A stretch of DNA of 50,517 nt from contig JAFEAR010000144.1 in the NCBI GenBank assembly GCA_018266335.1, forward strand, positions 1-50,517, given 5' to 3'. The notes under the pieces are model-generated. The model saw only the letters and a list, made by a program, of their open reading frames with translations. It did no database searches and was not told the DNA's origin. The first letter of the stretch is position 1. Every line of letters begins with the position of its first letter. This document shows, one piece after another, positions 16,100 through 25,455 of this stretch. The position numbers and the translations under genes were made by a program. This DNA comes from Bdellovibrionales bacterium (GTDB lineage: Bacteria > Bdellovibrionota > UBA2428).

Positions 16100-17533
16100 A
16101 TGCGAGTCGGAATTATCGGGGCGGGACCCGCCGGGATCACAGCAGCTTATGAACTTAGCAAACGCGGCGTACAGGTGGACGTGTTTGAGGCCGCCGATAA
16201 CGTGGGCGGCATGGCACGAACCATTGAACTCTGGGGCCAAAAAGTTGACCTTGGTCCGCACCGTTTTTTTAGTTCCGACAACCGAGTGAACAAGGTCTGG
16301 TTAGAAGTTATCGGCCGCGACTACCGAATGGTCGATCGGCTCACGCGCATTTACTACAAGAAAAAGTTTTTTATGTACCCGCTTAAGGCCATGAATGCCC
16401 TTGGCAACTTGGGAATTTTCGAGGCGGCACGGTGTTTTATGAGTTACGTGCGCGAAAAAATTTCGCCCTCTACGCAAGACCAATCCACCTTCGAAAACTG
16501 GGTCGTGAGCCGGTTTGGCCGCCACCTCTTTGGCATCTTTTTCAAAACCTATTCCGAAAAGCTCTGGGGCATTAGCTGCCAAGAGCTCGACGCAGACTTT
16601 GCCGCCCAACGCATCAAGAAGCTTTCGCTTTTCGAAGCCATTAAAAATGCCCTCTTTAGTGGCGGCAGCACCAAACACAAAACGCTCGTTGATCGTTTCG
16701 CTTTTCCTCTGGGCGGAACGGGTGCGGTTTACGAACGCATGGCAACCTACGTACGCAATCACGACGGGCAAGTGTTCACCAACGCTCCCGTCAAGGGAGT
16801 CCTCGTAAATGAGCAGCACGTAACGGGCATTGAGCTGGCCGACGGTCGGACACACCGGTACGATCACGTCATTTCTACCATGCCGTTAACCTTGCTCGTT
16901 CAGAGCCTTCCGAATGTTCCCGCTCAAATTCTTACGGCTACCCGTGAACTCAAATTCCGCAACACTTTGCTGGTGTACTTGGAAGTCGATGCCATCGATC
17001 TTTTTCCCGACAACTGGCTCTACGTGCACTCTCAAGATTTACAAGTGGGTCGCATTACCAACTTCCGTAACTGGATACCCGAGCTTTACGGCGATAAAAA
17101 AACCAGTATTCTCACTCTCGAGTACTGGGCCAACGATGACGATGCCCTGTGGAATGAGCCCTCAACGGCCTCCATCGCCCGAGCCGAAGAGGAATTACAA
17201 CGTACGGGCCTGATCGGAAATGCAAAAATTCTTGGCGGCCATGTGCACCGCGTGCCACGCTGTTACCCCGTTTACCGCCGCGGCTATCGCGAACACGTAG
17301 AAACTGTTTCAAAATATTTACAGGGATTCAGCGGAATCACCCCCATCGGACGTTACGGCGCCTTTAAATACAACAACCAGGATCACAGCATTCTGATGGG
17401 AATCATGGCGGCCGAAAACATTTCGCAAGTCGCGCAAAACGACTTATGGTCCATCAACACGGATTACGAAACTTACCAGGAAGCTTCGGAAATCAATGAA
17501 ACTGGTCTCGTGCTGAAGCCGGTCCACGCCTGA
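16100..17533 (+). CDS. UDP-galactopyranose-mutase-like FAD oxidoreductase
   Basis: 477 residues. The N-terminal Rossmann motif GAGPAG at 7-12, followed by a Glu at the end of the second strand (DVFEAADNVGGMA), binds FAD. The LGPHRFFSSD segment, the large helical insert and the C-terminal GRYGAFKYNNQDHSI motif are typical of the amine-oxidase/UGM-like NAD(P)-binding superfamily. Annotation pipelines often label these protoporphyrinogen oxidase-like, but haem synthesis is unlikely here. The next gene, 4 nt downstream, is a membrane glycosyltransferase, which favours a role in an unusual sugar or lipid-linked glycan. Substrate is unknown. Confidence 0.85.
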   Translation: MRVGIIGAGPAGITAAYELSKRGVQVDVFEAADNVGGMARTIELWGQKVDLGPHRFFSSDNRVNKVWLEVIGRDYRMVDRLTRIYYKKKFFMYPLKAMNALGNLGIFEAARCFMSYVREKISPSTQDQSTFENWVVSRFGRHLFGIFFKTYSEKLWGISCQELDADFAAQRIKKLSLFEAIKNALFSGGSTKHKTLVDRFAFPLGGTGAVYERMATYVRNHDGQVFTNAPVKGVLVNEQHVTGIELADGRTHRYDHVISTMPLTLLVQSLPNVPAQILTATRELKFRNTLLVYLEVDAIDLFPDNWLYVHSQDLQVGRITNFRNWIPELYGDKKTSILTLEYWANDDDALWNEPSTASIARAEEELQRTGLIGNAKILGGHVHRVPRCYPVYRRGYREHVETVSKYLQGFSGITPIGRYGAFKYNNQDHSILMGIMAAENISQVAQNDLWSINTDYETYQEASEINETGLVLKPVHA

Positions 17534-17537
17534 GTCC

Positions 17538-19253
17538 ATGACGACATCGCTTCGGTACACCCGGCGCTTTTTTCTATTACTAAGTGGGGCCGCTGGCCTT
17601 TACTTCGCCACCGCCTACTGGAACTACATGCATTCCGACGGTCTCCAGTACATAGAGATGGGCGACAAACTCGCCCACGGTGACTGGTCTGGTTTTGTAA
17701 ATGCCTACTGGAGCCCCCTCTATCCTGCGTTGCTGAGTTTATTTTTTTCTTTGTTTCGAGTGCCGCCAACTTTTGAATTTGGGTTTGTAAAACTCATCAA
17801 CGCCCTCGTATTGGTAGCTGCCACCGCTGCGTATTCTTCCTTTGTCAGCAGCTTACTCGCGACACGCTCCGAAGACCCTCCGCGGCGCCGCAGCCAAATT
17901 TATGCGGCCTGTTTAACGGCCTTCCTCTGGGTCATGATCGAATGGAATGACCACCTGATCTTGACCACGCCCGACGTCTTCGCCGTAGCCTGCGGGTGTA
18001 CGGCCATGAGCCTACTGGTGCGGTTGGTCGCAATGCGGGAGCAAAACACTCGCTCCCTCCTGCGGCCTGCTCTGTTGCTAGGCGCCGCACTTGGCCTTAG
18101 CTATCTAGCCAAGGCCGCCATGCTCCTTTGGGGACTCATGGTGATTGCTTGCCTGCCCCTAACGCTCCATGGATCTTGGCGTAAACGTTTGATTCTCACC
18201 TGCTTTGTGGGAGCCGCACAGCTGGGAGTAAGTGCCCCCTGGATGATTGCGATTAGTCGCCAGCAGGGACATTTCACCATGGGCGATTCCGGGAAGCTTA
18301 ATCATGCTTGGTTTGTAGGAGGGCTTACCAAATACATTCATTGGCAGGGTGAAGACCCTCGCTTTGGAATTCCCTTGCACACCACGCGAAAAATATTCAG
18401 TGCGCCGGACGCTTACGAATTCGCCACTCCCATAGTGGCCACCTATCCTCCCTGGTACAACCCTGCCTATTGGTACGCTGGTGCTCACCAAGTGTTGAAC
18501 CGTGACACCCAGAAGAATCGCATCCTGTATGGTTTGGAACGGCTCGAAGCCCACTTCTATCCAGACATTTTGTTACTCTTCCTTGTGTTGTGGTTAATTT
18601 TCACCGGCGGACTGCCACGGCTAACTCTGGGGGGTCTGGGTCGCAACGCCTACCTCTTACTTCCCGCTTTGGGAGCGACCGGCTTATTCGTTATGGTGCT
18701 AGTTTTGACTCGCTATATAAGTGGATTTGTCATGATCTTCATGACGGCCCTTTTATTGAGCGCCCGCAGCACCTATCAATTTCGTCACCATGCCGGCCGC
18801 TGGGCAGGAGCTTTTCTTGGCGTCTACTTAGCGGCGCGAACTGGCTATCTGGGATTTGTGGGACATCCGTCCTCGCTCGCTCCGACCACCGAAATCCGAA
18901 CGAAGGCCGCCCAAGATATGCTGGTGGCTCAAGAGCTCACTCGAGCGGGCATTGCCGCCGGGACGCATATTGGCACCATTGCGGCGGGTTACTATGCTCC
19001 CTGGACTCGCGTTGCTCGCCTGCAAATCGTGGCGGAAATTCCTAGCTCCGACGATTTGTGGTTAGCATCCAAAGAAAAAAGATATGCCGCAGAGCAGTCT
19101 CTCTTTAGTGCGGGGGCAACAATCGTGTTCGCCGCCAACGTTCCCGTGCCCATCCAACAAGAGGGCTGGAAGGTGATCGACGGCACGCACTGGTATTCAC
19201 TAAAGCCAGCGGATCTCATGTCTCCAAAGGAATCGTCACCGGGCCCCAGTTAG
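17538..19253 (+). CDS. GT-C-type membrane glycosyltransferase
   Basis: 571 residues with about ten hydrophobic segments. The first periplasmic loop carries HSDGLQYIEMGDKLAHGDW and then YWSPLYPALLS, the acidic and aromatic pattern of ArnT/PMT-type (GT39/GT83, 'PMT_2') transferases that use polyprenyl-phosphate sugars. A soluble C-terminal domain follows from about residue 430. The acceptor is unknown; coupling with the UGM-like flavoprotein suggests both act in one surface-glycan step. The last 38 bp overlap the convergent dtd gene. Confidence 0.83.
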   Translation: MTTSLRYTRRFFLLLSGAAGLYFATAYWNYMHSDGLQYIEMGDKLAHGDWSGFVNAYWSPLYPALLSLFFSLFRVPPTFEFGFVKLINALVLVAATAAYSSFVSSLLATRSEDPPRRRSQIYAACLTAFLWVMIEWNDHLILTTPDVFAVACGCTAMSLLVRLVAMREQNTRSLLRPALLLGAALGLSYLAKAAMLLWGLMVIACLPLTLHGSWRKRLILTCFVGAAQLGVSAPWMIAISRQQGHFTMGDSGKLNHAWFVGGLTKYIHWQGEDPRFGIPLHTTRKIFSAPDAYEFATPIVATYPPWYNPAYWYAGAHQVLNRDTQKNRILYGLERLEAHFYPDILLLFLVLWLIFTGGLPRLTLGGLGRNAYLLLPALGATGLFVMVLVLTRYISGFVMIFMTALLLSARSTYQFRHHAGRWAGAFLGVYLAARTGYLGFVGHPSSLAPTTEIRTKAAQDMLVAQELTRAGIAAGTHIGTIAAGYYAPWTRVARLQIVAEIPSSDDLWLASKEKRYAAEQSLFSAGATIVFAANVPVPIQQEGWKVIDGTHWYSLKPADLMSPKESSPGPS

Positions 19254-19716
19254 AAAAACTGAGAGTCATGTCGGCGCCGAAGTCGCAAAAGATCTGTGCG
19301 TAATTTGGTGTTTCTCGACCGATTCGCGCACGGAGCGCATCGAAGCGTTGCCGAGCCAAATCCGGCGCCAAAGCGTCCGTAAACGAGGGACGAAACCCCG
19401 ATTCCAGCTTGGCCGCCAAAGTGAATTGCGGAACCCAGAGTATGCCGCCACTGCTTCCGCTGCTTCGCAAATAGTCACCCAAGTTTAAATTCATCCGTCC
19501 CTGAGCATCGGGAAAAATGCGCAAACCCGTCACCCGGCTCACCAGCCAGTTTTCGCGCTCGGCCAGCCGAGCTTCGCCCTCAGTGGCATCGGCCGCCAAC
19601 CAGCCCAGCAGCACAACCATTCCCACTCCGGCAAATTGCGATTTCCGGGGGGCCGAGTCTGCCAGCTCCGACTCAATCATCGTGCTTCCGCGCACTCGTT
19701 GCACCAAGGCTCTCAC
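19216..19716 (-). CDS. dtd: D-aminoacyl-tRNA deacylase, divergent motifs
   Basis: 166 residues with the Dtd frame: MRALVQRVRGS at the start, VVLLGW at 34-39, and the Gly-Pro motif NWGPVT at 156-161. Dtd removes D-amino acids (and glycine) wrongly loaded on tRNA. Two deviations stand out: the usual SQFTL is PQFTL here (Pro96), and the usual TG-x-FGA is FC-D-FGA before residue 148. It starts directly at the end of the RNase J gene with no gap and ends 38 bp inside the convergent glycosyltransferase gene. Activity is likely but specificity is uncertain. Confidence 0.88.
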   Translation of the reverse strand: MRALVQRVRGSTMIESELADSAPRKSQFAGVGMVVLLGWLAADATEGEARLAERENWLVSRVTGLRIFPDAQGRMNLNLGDYLRSSGSSGGILWVPQFTLAAKLESGFRPSFTDALAPDLARQRFDALRARIGRETPNYAQIFCDFGADMTLSFSNWGPVTIPLET

Positions 19717-21489
19717 TCAGCCTCCGGTCAAATGCACGATCACGTAGGGACGCGCGCCCGTAAGGCGACGAAAATGTCGCGCTAAATCGTCGGCCATTTC
19801 GCGGCACAAGGTTTCGTCGCGCTCGCGAAAGTTTTTCGGCACCAGCTGCCGGTATTTAGCGAAAGCCCAATCACGCACTTGCGCGTCGATGCCTTCCCGG
19901 TACCGCCCTTGGTACATGGTTTCTGGAAAAACTCCCTCAATCGAAAAGTTCACGCGCCCCATGGTATCTAAACTGAGCGACACAATGCCCGCCGAGGCTG
20001 CCCGCTTGCGCACGCGCAGGAAGGCGTCGCGCGAGGGCGCCGAAAAATCTTCGAAGCGCAACATGCGGGCCGGACGCTCCAAAGTATGAATGCGTTCCAC
20101 GAGATCCCATGAAGTATTGGAGCTTTCGAATATCAACTCCGTGCCATTCTCCACCACCGGCACGTGCTCATCCGGCAAATTCCATTCGGAGCCATGTTCG
20201 TGCGCAATGCTGGCGCAACTGCGCAAATGGCGCAGCTCACCGTGCACGGGAATCACGTACCGAGGTTTTAAGTAGCGCATCACCGCCGCAATTTCGTCGC
20301 GCCGAGCGTGCCCGCTTGCGTGCACCGGACCTCCCGCTAACTCCCTCGCGGTGTCGCCCATCAGAACTTCGGCCCCCGTGCGCAAAAGCCCATTCACCAA
20401 TCGTCCCACCGAGCGCTCGTTGCCCGGAATAAGTTTACTACTGAAAATAACGCGGTCGTCGCTGCCTAAATTGAATTCAGGATGCGTGCCCTGCGACATT
20501 TTCATGAGCACACTGCGCGACTCGCCCTGACTTCCGGAGCAAATGACTAACTGCTGATTCCGCGGCAGCCGCGAAATATCGCGCAGGTCGCGCAGATTTT
20601 CATTCACCAAGTCTTGGCAACGACTGCCGTAGATGCCCAGCTCCTGCGCAATTCGGTGCGCAGTTTGCATGCTACGTCCCGCTAAACAGGTGGTGCGACC
20701 CAGCCTGGCGCCAATCGCAACGAGCGCAGCAATGCGCTGAATGTTAGACGAAAAGAGAGTCAAAAACACTCGGCCCTGCGCATCCGCAATGAGCTTCTCT
20801 AGGCCCGGCAACAAATCGGCCTCGGACACGGAATGCCCGGGGCGTTCGGCGTTGGTGGAATCAATGAAAAGCATGTCCGGAGTTAGTCCCCGGCGAGTAA
20901 AAACTCCGTAGGCATCTTCGAGCGCCAGCGTGCCGTCTTCGAAGCGGTGCGAATCCAGTTTAAAATCCGCCGTGTGCACAATGCGCAGCGGTCGCTCACC
21001 TCCGGACCAATCAAAGGCAACGGAGCAGGTGTCGAGCGTGCTGTGGCGAGTGCGTAGAAAGTGAATTTTTAAATCGCGAATTTCACGCGTCGTGCCGGGC
21101 TCAATGTCGATCACCCGATCCCGGAAGTTCTTTGCCTCCGAGGATCGCCCCCCATCGGACATGCGCTCGCGAATAAGGGCGGCGGCCAGCGGAGGCGCCC
21201 ATACCTCGGGCGCCGCGATTCCTTCCTGCGCGCAAATTTCAAAAATCGAAGGCACGGCACCAATATGGTCCTCGTGAGCATGGGTGATCACCCAAACGGG
21301 CGGACGCTCTTTGAGAAGAATTTCGCGGTAATCCGGAAAAACGGCTTCAATGCCGTAGTCGTTTGGGTCGGCAAAGGCGATCCCCGCATCCACGGGCACG
21401 CACAAATCGCCGAAGGTGAACACCATGGTGTTCATGCCCACTTCGCCCAAACCACCGACCGGGCGCCAACGAAATTTGGACTTGGCCAT
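19717..21489 (-). CDS. rnj: Ribonuclease J
   Basis: 590 residues of the metallo-beta-lactamase/beta-CASP family. The zinc motif HAHEDH is at 70-75 and the N-terminal GGLGEVGMN at 12-20 is characteristic of RNase J. The beta-CASP region includes ICSGSQGESRS, and a later motif is VHASGHA. A C-terminal domain follows. RNase J is an endo- and 5'-3' exoribonuclease in rRNA maturation and mRNA turnover; in diderms it is found in several lineages alongside or instead of RNase E. It sits between dacB (2 nt) and dtd (0 nt), so the three are almost certainly one transcript. Confidence 0.95.
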   Translation of the reverse strand: MAKSKFRWRPVGGLGEVGMNTMVFTFGDLCVPVDAGIAFADPNDYGIEAVFPDYREILLKERPPVWVITHAHEDHIGAVPSIFEICAQEGIAAPEVWAPPLAAALIRERMSDGGRSSEAKNFRDRVIDIEPGTTREIRDLKIHFLRTRHSTLDTCSVAFDWSGGERPLRIVHTADFKLDSHRFEDGTLALEDAYGVFTRRGLTPDMLFIDSTNAERPGHSVSEADLLPGLEKLIADAQGRVFLTLFSSNIQRIAALVAIGARLGRTTCLAGRSMQTAHRIAQELGIYGSRCQDLVNENLRDLRDISRLPRNQQLVICSGSQGESRSVLMKMSQGTHPEFNLGSDDRVIFSSKLIPGNERSVGRLVNGLLRTGAEVLMGDTARELAGGPVHASGHARRDEIAAVMRYLKPRYVIPVHGELRHLRSCASIAHEHGSEWNLPDEHVPVVENGTELIFESSNTSWDLVERIHTLERPARMLRFEDFSAPSRDAFLRVRKRAASAGIVSLSLDTMGRVNFSIEGVFPETMYQGRYREGIDAQVRDWAFAKYRQLVPKNFRERDETLCREMADDLARHFRRLTGARPYVIVHLTGG

Positions 21490-21491
21490 AA

Positions 21492-23030
21492 CTATCGAGC
21501 ACCCGTATCGTCTTCGCTCGCGTCCTCAATCGTATCCGAAATGGGCTGCGGCTTTTCGCTGAGCGGAGCTTTGCGGTTGAAATCGGCTAGTGCCTGACCA
21601 AAATAGTTTTGCCACGGACGCATGGCACCCGGGTTTTTACGCTTGTCATTCATGAGCACAGAAAAAGCGAGCAGCTCTCCGCCGCGCGTTTGCACAATGC
21701 CGGCCAACGCCGCTACGCCATCGATCGATCCAGTTTTAGCGCGCAACCGACCGTAGGCCGAAGTGCCCTTCATGCGTTTTTTGAGTGTGCCATCCTTGCC
21801 CGCAATGGGCAGCGACGAAAGCAACTCCGGCAGCACGTCGAAATCCAAATACGCGCTATTGAGCAACTGCACAAACTGCCGCGCGCTCACACGGTTGTCG
21901 CGAGTGAGTCCCGATCCCGAGACGATATTAAATCCCGCGGTGTTTAGTCCCAAACGCGTGGCTTCTTCGCGCAACACTTCCAGTCCTTTTTCGGTGGTCC
22001 CGGGTGCGCCTTTGATTTCTTTGCCTAAAGTTTTTACGAGGGCTTCGGCGATGAAGTTGTTAGAAAACTTATCCATGAGCACAACAATTTCTCGCAGCGG
22101 CAAGCTTTCGAGCTCCGCAATTTTTCGGGCGCCGGCCGGAGTTTGTTCGTGGCGAATGCGCGCACCGGTTATTTTAACTCCGCGCAACTCCAAAAAAGAT
22201 TGCAAGGCGTGGCCCGCATAGCTCCACGGTGAGGCAATATTAAAGTAACTGCGCTGCTCGCCCATACCGAGCGCAATTTTTCCGCGCACGTCCATGGTAT
22301 CGCGCCCGTCACCCTTCACCCGACTCGCCACTAAGCTATAGCCACTCGTTCGCGCACCGGTGAGCGCTTTGTTAGAAACGGATATATAGCCGGTATCGGG
22401 TTCTACAATGACGTGCGCCTTGGCGCCTACGCTCTCGCCGGGCCGAAAATACACCGTTGTGGTGTTGTAGTTAAAACTCAAACCACCCACGGGAGCGTTG
22501 TAGGCGCGATCGGTGTCCGAGTTGATGCGCGCGGGATCGATTTTGATTTGATCAAAAACCCAGTCATCGGCCACGATATCGCCCGTCACCTGGCGAATGC
22601 CGCTGCGGAGCACTTCACTCACCAGCAAATACATGCGCTCGGTCACGAGGGCGGGATCCCCGCCTCCCTTCAAATATAAATTACCTTTGAGCACTCCGTT
22701 CTGAATGGGCCCATCCACGTACACCTCGGTTTTGTAGGTGTAATCGGGGCCCAATTTTTTTAGAGCCACCAGGGCCGTAAGGAGCTTAATGGCAGAGGCC
22801 GGCGAAAGCGGCGCCTGCGGGTTCAACTCGAAGAGCGATTCCTGACGGCTCAACGAGTAAACCTCGACCCCCAAGTTCGTTCGATCCAGTTTTTCGTCCT
22901 TGAAGATAAAGGTTAGCCGTTTACGGAGGGCCTCCTTAAAGAGGGCCTCATCGTCTGCATGCGCCAGCGCGCCAGAAAACGTAGCCGCCAGAGTGATCCA
23001 TTTACATAGGAAAGCGCTTTTCACGAACAT
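21492..23030 (-). CDS. dacB: D-alanyl-D-alanine carboxypeptidase/endopeptidase (PBP4 type)
   Basis: 512 residues with a signal peptide ending near ALAHA-DD and an AGGA site before the ATG. Penicillin-binding motifs are in order: SxxK at 79-82 (SAIK), SxN in DKFSNNFIAE, and KTG in RAKTGSIDG. The large insert between SxxK and SxN is typical of the PBP4/DacB class (S13 family). The enzyme trims pentapeptides and cuts D-Ala-meso-DAP crosslinks in the periplasm. It is first in the dacB-rnj-dtd run and diverges from the binding-lipoprotein gene with only 39 bp between start codons. Confidence 0.95.
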   Translation of the reverse strand: MFVKSAFLCKWITLAATFSGALAHADDEALFKEALRKRLTFIFKDEKLDRTNLGVEVYSLSRQESLFELNPQAPLSPASAIKLLTALVALKKLGPDYTYKTEVYVDGPIQNGVLKGNLYLKGGGDPALVTERMYLLVSEVLRSGIRQVTGDIVADDWVFDQIKIDPARINSDTDRAYNAPVGGLSFNYNTTTVYFRPGESVGAKAHVIVEPDTGYISVSNKALTGARTSGYSLVASRVKGDGRDTMDVRGKIALGMGEQRSYFNIASPWSYAGHALQSFLELRGVKITGARIRHEQTPAGARKIAELESLPLREIVVLMDKFSNNFIAEALVKTLGKEIKGAPGTTEKGLEVLREEATRLGLNTAGFNIVSGSGLTRDNRVSARQFVQLLNSAYLDFDVLPELLSSLPIAGKDGTLKKRMKGTSAYGRLRAKTGSIDGVAALAGIVQTRGGELLAFSVLMNDKRKNPGAMRPWQNYFGQALADFNRKAPLSEKPQPISDTIEDASEDDTGAR

Positions 23031-23069
23031 GTGGTCCTATTTAAGCACTTTTTTAGCTATTCTGTGAGC
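23031..23069. promoter_or_regulatory. Very short divergent intergenic region dacB / binding lipoprotein
   Basis: Only 39 bp separate the dacB ATG (23030) and the preferred ATG of the oligopeptide-binding lipoprotein (23070). Both promoters must lie here or overlap the opposite coding region. I see an AT-rich core (TTTAAGCACTTTTTTAGCTATTC) but no convincing -35/-10 pair, so no exact promoter is called. Confidence 0.35.
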
Positions 23070-24554
23070 ATGGACATTCGGATCAGGCCTAGCTTCGCGC
23101 TCCTCGCGTGTGGACTATTGACCGCCTGCGTCCAAGAACTCAAGACCGATCCAGACACTCTGGTGATCGGAATCAAAAGCGAAATTAAAAGTCTCGATTT
23201 TCATCTAGCCATCGACGCCGAAGCCGAACACGCCTTCGAAATATTCCTCCAGGGACTAGTTACTATCGGTGAAGATTTTAAACCGCGCCCTGACTTCGCC
23301 CAGAACTTTCAGACCACCGATGCCCAGAATTACACATTCACCCTGCCCTCGGACCGCCGTTTTCACGATGGCACTTTAGTCACTTGCGCGGACGTGAAGG
23401 GGTCCTTCGATTTGGCCCGGGCACCGGAATCGCGCATCCGCGCAGGCCTAGATGTCATCACGACCATGGAATGCGAAGGCAACATATTCCGCCTGCATTT
23501 GCGTACGCCCGTGGCTTCGTTTTTGAACTCCGAGGTGGCGCGCGTAAAAATTGTTCCCATCACGCCGGCGGGACCACGTCCACTAGTCGGGAGCGGCCCC
23601 TATAAATTGGCCGGCACACACGATCGGGACATCACCTTTGTGCGTTCCGAATTTTTTCCCAACCAATACGCCTACAAAAAAATTATCGTGCGAACGATTG
23701 AGGACCCCACCACACTTTTTCTCTCCCTGGTCGGAGGCGATGTTGATTACATTTCTAATAGTCTAGCCCCCACACGGGCTCTGGAAGCGGCCAAGAATCC
23801 TTACCTCACTCTCTACCGGGGCCCCGGCGTGGGGTTTCAATACTTGGGTCTTAATCTGCGCTCACCTAAGCTAAAAGATTTGCGGGTTCGCCGGGCCCTG
23901 TCGCTGGCCATCGATCGCAACGACCTCATTGCCCACAAATTAATGGGCTTTGCCACTCCGGCCACCGTGCTTCTGCCGCCCGGAAATCCCTATCGCAACA
24001 ATCAAGTTTCTCCCCTGGAATTCAATCCCACGCGCGCCCGAGAATTATTACGCGCGGCCCATGCCGAAAATCTGGAGATTGAACTCAAAAGCTCTTCGGA
24101 CCGGGATGTCGTTTCAACCCTCCTCGTGATTCAGCGCATGCTGCAAAACGTAGGCATTCGCGCCCCCCTAAAACCTATGGAATTCGGCACTTTTTTTGCC
24201 GACGTGCAAAAAGGCTCCTTCGAGATGTTTGCCCTGCGCTGGCCGGGGATTACCGATCCTGACCTGCTGAATCGCATTTTTCATTCTTCGGAGCTTCCGC
24301 CGGGTCGCAACCGCACCTTCTACAGCAACGCTCACGTAGACAGTTGGCTCGACGCCGCCATTCGTCACCCGAACTTCGAGAAAAGACGCGAATTATACGG
24401 TAAAGTCCAACAAGCCGTGGTTGAGGATTTACCCTACATTCCCCTCTGGTATCCGGACAACGTGGTGATCGCCACGAAGTTTTTACGGAACTTTAAGCTG
24501 AGCCCCCGCGGGAGTTGGGACACCTTGCTCCGCACCGAAAAGAGGGCGCCATGA
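23070..24554 (+). CDS. Oligopeptide/nickel-type ABC substrate-binding lipoprotein
   Basis: About 494 residues from ATG 23070 (GTG 23064 or an in-frame start at 23031 are alternatives). The lipoprotein signal ends in LLTAC (Cys20). The SBP_bac_5 fold is indicated by LDFHLAIDAEAEHAFEIF, YTFTLPSDRRFHDGTLVTC and the late RVRRALSLAIDRNDL segment; this family feeds Dpp/Opp-type importers. No permease or ATPase genes are adjacent. Its stop overlaps the start of a REC-GGDEF gene by 4 nt, so it may sense a periplasmic ligand instead of, or as well as, importing it. Confidence 0.9.
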   Translation: MDIRIRPSFALLACGLLTACVQELKTDPDTLVIGIKSEIKSLDFHLAIDAEAEHAFEIFLQGLVTIGEDFKPRPDFAQNFQTTDAQNYTFTLPSDRRFHDGTLVTCADVKGSFDLARAPESRIRAGLDVITTMECEGNIFRLHLRTPVASFLNSEVARVKIVPITPAGPRPLVGSGPYKLAGTHDRDITFVRSEFFPNQYAYKKIIVRTIEDPTTLFLSLVGGDVDYISNSLAPTRALEAAKNPYLTLYRGPGVGFQYLGLNLRSPKLKDLRVRRALSLAIDRNDLIAHKLMGFATPATVLLPPGNPYRNNQVSPLEFNPTRARELLRAAHAENLEIELKSSSDRDVVSTLLVIQRMLQNVGIRAPLKPMEFGTFFADVQKGSFEMFALRWPGITDPDLLNRIFHSSELPPGRNRTFYSNAHVDSWLDAAIRHPNFEKRRELYGKVQQAVVEDLPYIPLWYPDNVVIATKFLRNFKLSPRGSWDTLLRTEKRAP

Positions 24555-25453
24555 GCATCGGTGCCGTCTCCGTTCATTTGCCCATTTTGGTTTTGGACGA
24601 CGAGCCAGAAATTTTAAAGGCCGTTGCGCGCGATCTGCGGCGCCACGCCATCGTAAAAACTTTTGAAGATCCTCACGCCGCCCTCGAAAGTTTTCGCGAC
24701 ACCGAATACTCGCTCGTCATTAGCGATCTTCGCATGCCCGAAATGAATGGCCTCGATTTTTTAGCCGAGTGTGCAGCGGTACGTCCCGAGTGTCCACGCC
24801 TTCTTCTGACCGCCTTTGCCGACCTGGCCGATATTCACCAATCGGTGAATCGGGCCGGGCTGAGCCTGATTATGAGCAAACCTTGGGAGGCCGAAGACCT
24901 ACAGACCGCCGTCACTCGCTTGCTCCGTCAAAATGAGCTCGAGCGCGAAAACATCGAACTACGCCGCTTAGCCCTCATGGACGGACTCACCGGCGTGGCC
25001 AACCATCGCTACTTTTGGGATCGCCTGGAAGCGGAGTTCTCGCGCGCCAAGCGCTATGGCCGGCCGCTCTCGCTCATCATGTGCGATGTTGACGACTTCA
25101 AAAAGTACAACGATCAATTCGGTCACCGCCGGGGCGACGAGGTGCTCCACAACGTGGCCCAATGTTTGGAGCGCGCACGCCGCTCGAGCGATTTAGTCGC
25201 CCGCTACGGCGGCGAAGAATTTGCCATTATCCTTCCCGAAATTTCGCGCCCCGTAGCCATCGACATCGCTCGCCGTCATTTGGATGCCGTGCAAACGCAG
25301 ACGGGTATTAGCCTAAGTCTGGGCGTGGCGGCCTATCCGGACGATGCCCCCTCTACCACCGAGCTCGTGGAAGCCGCAGACCGGGCCCTCCTCAAAGCCA
25401 AAGCCCTCGGGAAACATCGCGTGGTCAATGCCACTGAACTGAAGGACTCTTAA
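24551..25453 (+). CDS. REC-GGDEF response regulator, diguanylate cyclase
   Basis: 300 residues from ATG 24551, in ATGA overlap with the binding lipoprotein. A receiver domain covers 11-125, with acidic Asp16/Asp17, phospho-acceptor Asp59 (SDLRMPEMNG), Thr87 and Lys110. A GGDEF domain runs from about 140 to the end, with the active-site GGEEF at 220-224 and an RSSD product-inhibition site at 211-214, five residues upstream as expected. It should therefore make cyclic di-GMP when phosphorylated and be feedback-inhibited. No cognate histidine kinase is in the window. Confidence 0.95.
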   Translation: MSIGAVSVHLPILVLDDEPEILKAVARDLRRHAIVKTFEDPHAALESFRDTEYSLVISDLRMPEMNGLDFLAECAAVRPECPRLLLTAFADLADIHQSVNRAGLSLIMSKPWEAEDLQTAVTRLLRQNELERENIELRRLALMDGLTGVANHRYFWDRLEAEFSRAKRYGRPLSLIMCDVDDFKKYNDQFGHRRGDEVLHNVAQCLERARRSSDLVARYGGEEFAIILPEISRPVAIDIARRHLDAVQTQTGISLSLGVAAYPDDAPSTTELVEAADRALLKAKALGKHRVVNATELKDS

Positions 25454-25455
25454 CT

